From: Sanchytrium tribonematis
Lineage: Eukaryota; Sanchytriomycota; Sanchytriomycetes; Sanchytriales; Sanchytriaceae
Assembly (NCBI GenBank): GCA_018985235.1
Contig: JADGIG010000123.1
Location: 1-17,341, forward strand
Length of the DNA stretch: 17,341 nucleotides
Direction: 5' to 3'
How positions within the stretch are numbered: the first letter of the stretch is position 1; each line of letters begins with the position of its first letter. The position numbers and the translations under genes were made by a program. The notes beneath the pieces were generated by a model, which searched no databases, was not told the DNA's origin, and worked only from the letters and a program-made list of their open reading frames with translations. This document shows, piece by piece, positions 13,270 to 17,341 of the stretch.

Positions 13270-15295
13270 ATGTCCCAGCAAAATTATTATAATCAAGGCT
13301 ATCAACGGCCAAATCAACAATCACCACAGCAGCCTCAACAGAATGCTCAATCTCCTCAAATGCAAAATAACTCACCCCAAATGGCACCTAATATGTACCA
13401 GCAACATATGATGATGAATCAAATGAGAATGAATCCACAGATGAATCAACAAATGATGTACCAATATATGCGAGGTCAAATGCCCATGCAATCTATACCC
13501 CAAAATATAAATCCTCAAATGATTGCAGCACAAATACAGCAAAATACCCCAACAATCCATCAACCAATGCCACCTTCGAACCCGCCCCCTATGAATCCGC
13601 AAATGAATCAGCAGATGCAACAACAAATGCAGCAACAGAGGTTGTCTGCGCAGTATTCAAATTATCAGCAGTACACAGCTAGAATGCCTCATCAAATTCA
13701 ACAATATCAAATGCCCTATAAAAAATCAACCCCATCATTCAATAGAAATCCCACTACAAGTCAAACCGCCACTCCTCCTAAACCGTTGCAATTAATGTCT
13801 GAAACAAAAAAGTTATTTGTTCCTCCTCCTAAACCCAATAATCCTCCTACCCACATACCGTCTGCTAAACAAGTTGGAATTAAATTACTTCAGCCAATTA
13901 AAAATGACGATTCTGCAATGATTCATAAAAAAACAAAAGATCAAGCATCTAGACTTTTAAAAGATGAGCTGCGTATTCTATTCAGAACAATGGACCGGAA
14001 AAGAGCCTTTTTTCAATTTGTTAAAGAATTTGATGAGACCATTGCTAAGAGAACATCTAATTTACAGCGATATTATGATAATCAGAAACTAGCTGTTGCA
14101 AAGCAGTTTGATAAACATTCCACGATTGGTAAAATTATGGCAATTCACCATGCGCGCTCAAATATTTCCACAATCAAAATTATTAAAGATACCAAAAATA
14201 TTGGATATAAAATTGGTGATGTAGACATTGTCGAAAAAGAGTATTTTCAGAAGAAAAAGAATGCAAGAGTGATGCCTTGCCGCTGGGTTGGTTTACATGA
14301 GAGAGCAAACTACGGCCGTCGTGTGAGGCTTCCAGCTGTTTCTGTATTTGATAAACACAAATTTCCAGCTACATCAAGACTTCAATCTCTGGCTCCAATA
14401 CGTCTTAATATTGATATGGATGGTTTGGCCATAGCTGATACGTTTACTTGGGATGTAAGTAACAATTCAAATACCTTTTCATTCAATGTTACACCCGAAA
14501 TTTTTGCCTATATTTTGGCCGAGGATTTTAAATATCCTCTGCATAAAGATTTTATAGATAAAATTATAGAGCAAATCAGCAATGGACTTGAAGACTATAT
14601 GATATGTCCTTATACTGGGGTATCCTCTTATTTTTCTAAAGATGAAGACGATATCAACGAAGACGAGAAAGTAAAATCAAATGATTTGAGAATTGTAATC
14701 AAAATCAACGTAACAATTGGCTTCGTACGACTCGACGACGAATTTGAGTGGGATATATTTAATCTGGACAACTCACCGGAAGAATTTGCAGAGGTCTTGT
14801 GTAGCGAGCTTCATTTGGGAGGCGAATTCATGTATAACTTTTTAATTTAGAACAGCAATAGCGCATTCGATTCGGGAACAATGCTTCATACATCTTAAGG
14901 CTCTTCATAATATTGGGTACACCTTTGACGGCCGGAATATATCGGATTTCGATCTTGAACTTGCTCAATTTTTCTGTCCTATAATCGAAGAAACAACTTT
15001 ATTTAGAGAATACCCTGCTTTCCCTGACTACCATATCAGCACCTATGAACAGATGCTAGCACTAGAAAAGGAGCGTGAAAGAGAAAATCGATACCAAAAG
15101 CGTAAAACTAGAACTAGAAGAAATGTTGTACCTGATAAAGAACCACCAAAAACGTGGAATTCTACCATACATTCCATGTCATATGGAAAATACCCCGCTT
15201 TTGAGTCCACCTTCAGGCAGATAAACGCAGACCAGGTACAATTCGATAACCCTTTGACTCCAGCGGTAGCTATCGTAGATGATTTAAGCGAATAA
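13270..15295 (+). CDS. SNF5: SNF5/SMARCB1 core subunit of SWI/SNF-type chromatin remodeler (two exons)
   Basis: SNF5 is a core subunit of SWI/SNF (BAF/RSC-type) remodelers that contacts the nucleosome acidic patch. Exon 1 is 13270-14831, exon 2 is 14851-15295, and the product is 668 aa. Residues 1-180 are Gln/Asn/Met/Pro-rich. A helical region follows (about 225-300), then the SNF5 homology domain. Repeat 1 is at about 375-445 (LAPIRLNIDMDG, DTFTWDVSNN, TPEIFAYILAEDF). Repeat 2 is at about 473-545 (VTIGFVRLDDEFEWDIF, SPEEFAEVLCSELHLGGEF). After the 19-nt intron the protein continues ITAIAHSIREQ, nearly identical to the family. A basic segment (KRKTRTRRNVV) and PPKTWNS lie near the end. Unspliced reading stops within the intron. 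Whether it is the Snf5 or Sfh1 paralogue is not certain; the Q-rich N-terminus favours Snf5. Confidence 0.95.
13429..13617 (+). repeat. SNF5: Met/Gln/Asn/Pro-rich low-complexity tract with a repeated MNPQMNQQM
   Basis: The nonapeptide MNPQMNQQM occurs at 13429-13455 and again at 13591-13617 (residues 54-62 and 108-116), with synonymous differences between the copies. The surrounding sequence is CAA/CAG/ATG-rich. The tract is prion-like in composition, like the N-terminus of yeast Snf5. Confidence 0.7.
14832..14850 (+). other. SNF5: 19-nt spliceosomal intron in SNF5
   Basis: The intron reads GTATAACTTTTTAATTTAG. It is phase 2 (AT|A). Removal produces GGEFITAIAHSIREQ across the junction, matching the conserved second SNF5 repeat residue for residue. 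Retention ends at the TAG formed by the acceptor itself (14848-14850). No other GT-AG pair nearby gives this match. Confidence 0.96.
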
Positions 15296-15296
15296 A
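15291..15296 (+). terminator. AATAAA enclosing the SNF5 stop codon
   Basis: The TAA stop (15293-15295) lies within AATAAA, as in PUF6. The next gene's ATG is only 22 bp away. Confidence 0.4.
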
Positions 15297-15317
15297 ATTG
15301 TACAATGTTTGTAAAAC

Positions 15318-16334
15318 ATGGGGGACCCTTTATTTTTAACAAAAAGCAAGAGAGAAGAAGCGAACCTCAAAGATGGTCCTTTCACCACCTTGGAAATCGA
15401 TCAGATGAAAGAAGGTGTCCAAAATTTTGTAAATATGCATTCTCTTTCTAATGACGATTTAATTGATGTACTTTTTCAGGGATCCAGAAAAGATTTGAGA
15501 AAGCTATTCTACAAGTATCTTTCAGGGGACGTGTTGCCAGGCAGATCACATAGTAGTATATATTATAGAGTTCGACGATTGTTGCACCCAAATAATTTGA
15601 AGGGAAAATTTACTCCAGAAGAGGACGAAATGATTCTCAAACTCCAAAAACAACACGGAAATAGCTGGAAACTAATTGGGGAAGGGATAGGACGCATGGG
15701 TGAGTGCTGTAGGGATAGATATTTCAAGCATTTGAGGCTTCTAGACAAAAATTATGAATCAGGTTTGTGGGACGATGCATTAGAAAGTAAACTAATAGAA
15801 ATAGTATCTCAGTACCTGCCAAAATCTGGAAAACTGAAAATGAGTGATGTTCACCAGCCTCTCCCTTGGAAGAAAATATCCGAAGCAATTGAATTGAGAT
15901 CACCTGATTCTTGCCAAACCAAATGGTACGGCGGTCTTGCTGCTAAAGTGTGGAGATCAATGGCAACAAGCATTCAAGACGAAGAAATTGTGATTAAGAA
16001 AACTGATAAAATTAAAAATGCAAACCGTATAATGTTCAAATGGACATTCCAAGACGACATGAACTTATTAAATGCTATCCAGATACTAAATGTGCGTTTT
16101 CCGGCTGATATAAGCTGGTCCGCAATCGCCAAGACAATAACACATGCGTTAGCTGAAAATCGTGAGGATGAGACATCAGCTCAAGTGCGAGTATTTACCT
16201 CCAGTATGGCTAATTCAAGATTTAACAGATTAAGAACACTAATTTTTAATGGAAAAAACTTTTCGGTTGCCGAAGTTTGTCTTTATTATTTAGAAAATGA
16301 TTGTGGTAGGCTTTCTCAACTACATTCCAAATAG
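15318..16334 (+). CDS. REB1: Reb1/TTF-I-like Myb DNA-binding protein
   Basis: Reb1, TTF-I and S. pombe Reb1/Rtf1 bind DNA through Myb repeats. They act as general regulatory factors, terminate RNA polymerase I and block replication forks at rDNA. The 338-aa protein has the pre-Myb segment LPGRSHSSIYYRVRRLLHP (about residues 73-91). Myb repeat 1 follows (about 96-140, LKGKFTPEEDEMILKLQKQH through ECCRDRYFKHLR). Repeat 2 (about 149-206) has a long insert before PWKKISEAIELRS, and repeat 3 is divergent (about 241-307, FKWTFQDDMNLLNAI). It is shorter than yeast Reb1, with no long acidic N-terminus. Assignment within Reb1, TTF-I and DMTF1 is uncertain. It starts 22 bp after the SNF5 stop, and its own stop is 1 bp from the convergent PRP31-like stop. 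Confidence 0.75.
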   Translation: MGDPLFLTKSKREEANLKDGPFTTLEIDQMKEGVQNFVNMHSLSNDDLIDVLFQGSRKDLRKLFYKYLSGDVLPGRSHSSIYYRVRRLLHPNNLKGKFTPEEDEMILKLQKQHGNSWKLIGEGIGRMGECCRDRYFKHLRLLDKNYESGLWDDALESKLIEIVSQYLPKSGKLKMSDVHQPLPWKKISEAIELRSPDSCQTKWYGGLAAKVWRSMATSIQDEEIVIKKTDKIKNANRIMFKWTFQDDMNLLNAIQILNVRFPADISWSAIAKTITHALAENREDETSAQVRVFTSSMANSRFNRLRTLIFNGKNFSVAEVCLYYLENDCGRLSQLHSK

Positions 16335-16335
16335 A

Positions 16336-17016
16336 TCAATCATCAAACCATTTTGACTTCTTTTTTACTTTAATTTGATGAATTAATTTTTTGTTTACAT
16401 TATTGCTTTCAGGCAAATCAGGAAGTGTTGGTATTTGGTGATTTACGTTATTCTGAATTCTTGCTAATCTCTCTTTCGCACTTTTGGAAAGTAGCTTCGA
16501 AGGTTTGTCATTATTTAGTGTATTTGTATTAGGTTTAATCATTCCTAAATCTTCGGCATCATCTAGTTCCACATCCTCCTTTTGTGCAATATTAAATCCG
16601 ATTCTATTTTTCATTTTTTGAATTTGCGTTTGCTCGTGTCTAACTTTCCTTTTACCTCCTCGCTGTTTTTTAATTTCTGTATGTATCACAATTGCCTTTT
16701 TCTTAGTCAAAGGTGGTGGCTCCATCATTTTGTCCAATCTTGATTCAATAAATTTTCTACATTCTTGTCCATATTTACCATCAGACTGATGCTCTTTTTG
16801 GAGATCTAACCTTGCGCATAAAGTCAATTTGTTGCATATCAATTTCGTAATTTGACGCTCAAGCTTTACATCATATTCATTAAAGTATGGGTGATTTTTA
16901 ATAGTTGGATTACGATACAAATATGAGCCCGGTATGGAAGACAGTTCAGCTAAAGTGTATTTTTGAGTAAGTTCTTGAGCTAATGATTTTCCTAGCAACA
17001 CTTCCACATTTTTCAT
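16336..17016 (-). CDS. PRP31: PRP31-like U4 snRNP protein, C-terminal half only
   Basis: Prp31 binds the U4 snRNA/15.5K complex through its Nop domain and bridges U4/U6 to U5. The 226-aa product begins inside the Nop domain: MKNVEVLLGKSLAQEL aligns with family CNIMLLGAQRKTL, and GSYLYRNPTI with GYIYHSDIV. It continues with CNKLTLCARLDLQ, DGKYGQECRKFIESRLDKM, EPPP (about residues 99-102), the basic RGGKRK and EDLGM near 156-160, all in Prp31 order. The N-terminal NOSIC/coiled-coil region and first half of the Nop domain (roughly 250 residues) are absent. No room exists upstream: SRP54 starts divergently 25 bp away, and the frame upstream hits a TGA. The ATG at 17016 is the first in frame. It could be a split gene, a truncated copy or a genuinely short protein. 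Confidence 0.75.
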   Translation of the reverse strand: MKNVEVLLGKSLAQELTQKYTLAELSSIPGSYLYRNPTIKNHPYFNEYDVKLERQITKLICNKLTLCARLDLQKEHQSDGKYGQECRKFIESRLDKMMEPPPLTKKKAIVIHTEIKKQRGGKRKVRHEQTQIQKMKNRIGFNIAQKEDVELDDAEDLGMIKPNTNTLNNDKPSKLLSKSAKERLARIQNNVNHQIPTLPDLPESNNVNKKLIHQIKVKKKSKWFDD

Positions 17017-17041
17017 TTGCTTCTGATACAAGCGGAAAATA
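17017..17041. promoter_or_regulatory. 25-bp divergent intergenic region (PRP31-like and SRP54)
   Basis: Only 25 bp lie between two divergent start codons. No core-promoter motif was recognised. Promoter elements for one or both genes must extend into the neighbouring coding sequence. Confidence 0.35.
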
Positions 17042-17341
17042 ATGTTGAATGACCTCGCTACTCAAATATCGAAATTAGTTAGGATTCATACGCCTTTTCT
17101 AAATGACTCCACCTTGGATGGGTTATTAAAGGAATTAGGAAAAGTTTTAATTGCAGCAGACGTACAAGTCGCTTTGGTGGCCAAATTGAGAGACAATGTC
17201 AAAAAGCAATGCTATGGTGAAAAAATTGACAGAAAAATAGTTTTGCAGTCTCTATGCAAGAACTTAGTTGAGCTTCTCGATTCAACGGAAGGTAAGAAAA
17301 AACCTTGGGAGCCAACAAAGAAGCGACCGAATGTTGTGGTA
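17042..17341 (+). CDS. SRP54: Signal recognition particle 54-kDa subunit, N-terminal part (partial)
   Basis: SRP54 is the GTPase that binds signal peptides in the SRP and docks with the SRP receptor at the ER. The first 100 codons run to the window edge. They cover the N domain: MLNDLATQISKLVR, then LLKELGKVLIAADVQVALVA, KLRDNVKKQC and QSLCKNLVELLD. The junction into the G domain is KKPWEPTKKRPNVVV, the strand just before the GTPase P-loop (FVGLQGSGKTT in the family), which lies outside the window. The pattern L-x-E-x-x-x-x-L-x-x-A-D-V-x-x-x-L-V and the W-x-P-T-K motif match human SRP54. No intron is seen in this part. The gene is divergent from the PRP31-like gene. Confidence 0.93.
   Translation, partial: MLNDLATQISKLVRIHTPFLNDSTLDGLLKELGKVLIAADVQVALVAKLRDNVKKQCYGEKIDRKIVLQSLCKNLVELLDSTEGKKKPWEPTKKRPNVVV

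Noticed and set aside
13372-13635. Minus-strand His/Leu-rich frame of 87 codons
   Set aside because: It is the complement of the CAA/CAG/ATG-rich SNF5 tract; His/Leu richness is a by-product.
17017-17341. Upstream exons for the PRP31-like gene, antisense to SRP54
   Set aside because: No 19-nt GT-AG segment ends just before the ATG, the frame holds a TGA, and the opposite strand is a conserved SRP54 coding region.
1-17341. tRNA, rRNA, transposon or viral insertion
   Set aside because: No cloverleaf with A/B boxes, terminal repeats, transposase or reverse transcriptase motifs were seen on either strand; all substantial space is taken by genes.

Overview
The window is nuclear DNA of a very compact, A+T-rich eukaryotic genome. 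The gene set points to an early-diverging member of the fungal lineage. Fungal-leaning markers are a Ste11/Byr2-type MAPKKK with SAM, Ras-association and kinase domains, and a Reb1-like Myb factor. Beside them are genes that familiar yeasts lack: a MyTH4-FERM protein and TMCO1. TAA, TAG and TGA are all used as stops, so the nuclear code looks standard. A Rozella-, aphelid- or sanchytrid-like organism would fit, but the sequence alone does not settle the species.

Layout, left to right: the 5' end of an unidentified gene with a mitochondrial-type presequence (1-223, -); a small acidic orphan gene (378-692, +); COG2 (706-2746, -); STE11 (2765-4568, -); PUF6/PUM3 (4722-6224, +); an SH3/proline-rich/MyTH4-FERM scaffold (6293-9233, +); a serine-rich orphan gene (9294-9557, +); CLF1/Crooked neck (9609-11603, +); RGP1 (11613-12729, -); TMCO1 (12764-13234, +); SNF5/SMARCB1 (13270-15295, +); a Reb1/TTF-I-like Myb factor (15318-16334, +); a PRP31-like gene covering only the C-terminal half of the family (16336-17016, -); and the start of SRP54 (17042 to the window edge, +). 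No gene-free stretch reaches 300 bases. I see no tRNA, rRNA, mobile element or CRISPR.

The main discovery is that five genes (COG2, STE11, the MyTH4-FERM gene, RGP1, SNF5) each contain one intron of exactly 19 nt. All five share the architecture GTA-N7-TT(A/C)AT-NN-AG. In STE11, SNF5, RGP1 and COG2, removing the 19 nt joins two pieces into a recognisable family protein. In the MyTH4-FERM gene it reveals a hidden last exon. These are among the shortest spliceosomal introns known. The window also encodes two spliceosome proteins, CLF1 and a PRP31 with no N-terminal half.

Spacing is extreme. Convergent stop codons are 13, 9 and 1 bp apart, and two divergent pairs have start codons 34 and 25 bp apart. 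Several AATAAA signals overlap or abut stop codons. A perfect four-unit heat-shock element lies just upstream of the MyTH4-FERM gene. The genes are mostly housekeeping (Golgi tethering, ER translocation, chromatin, splicing, ribosome biogenesis, MAPK signalling) and do not form a single pathway.
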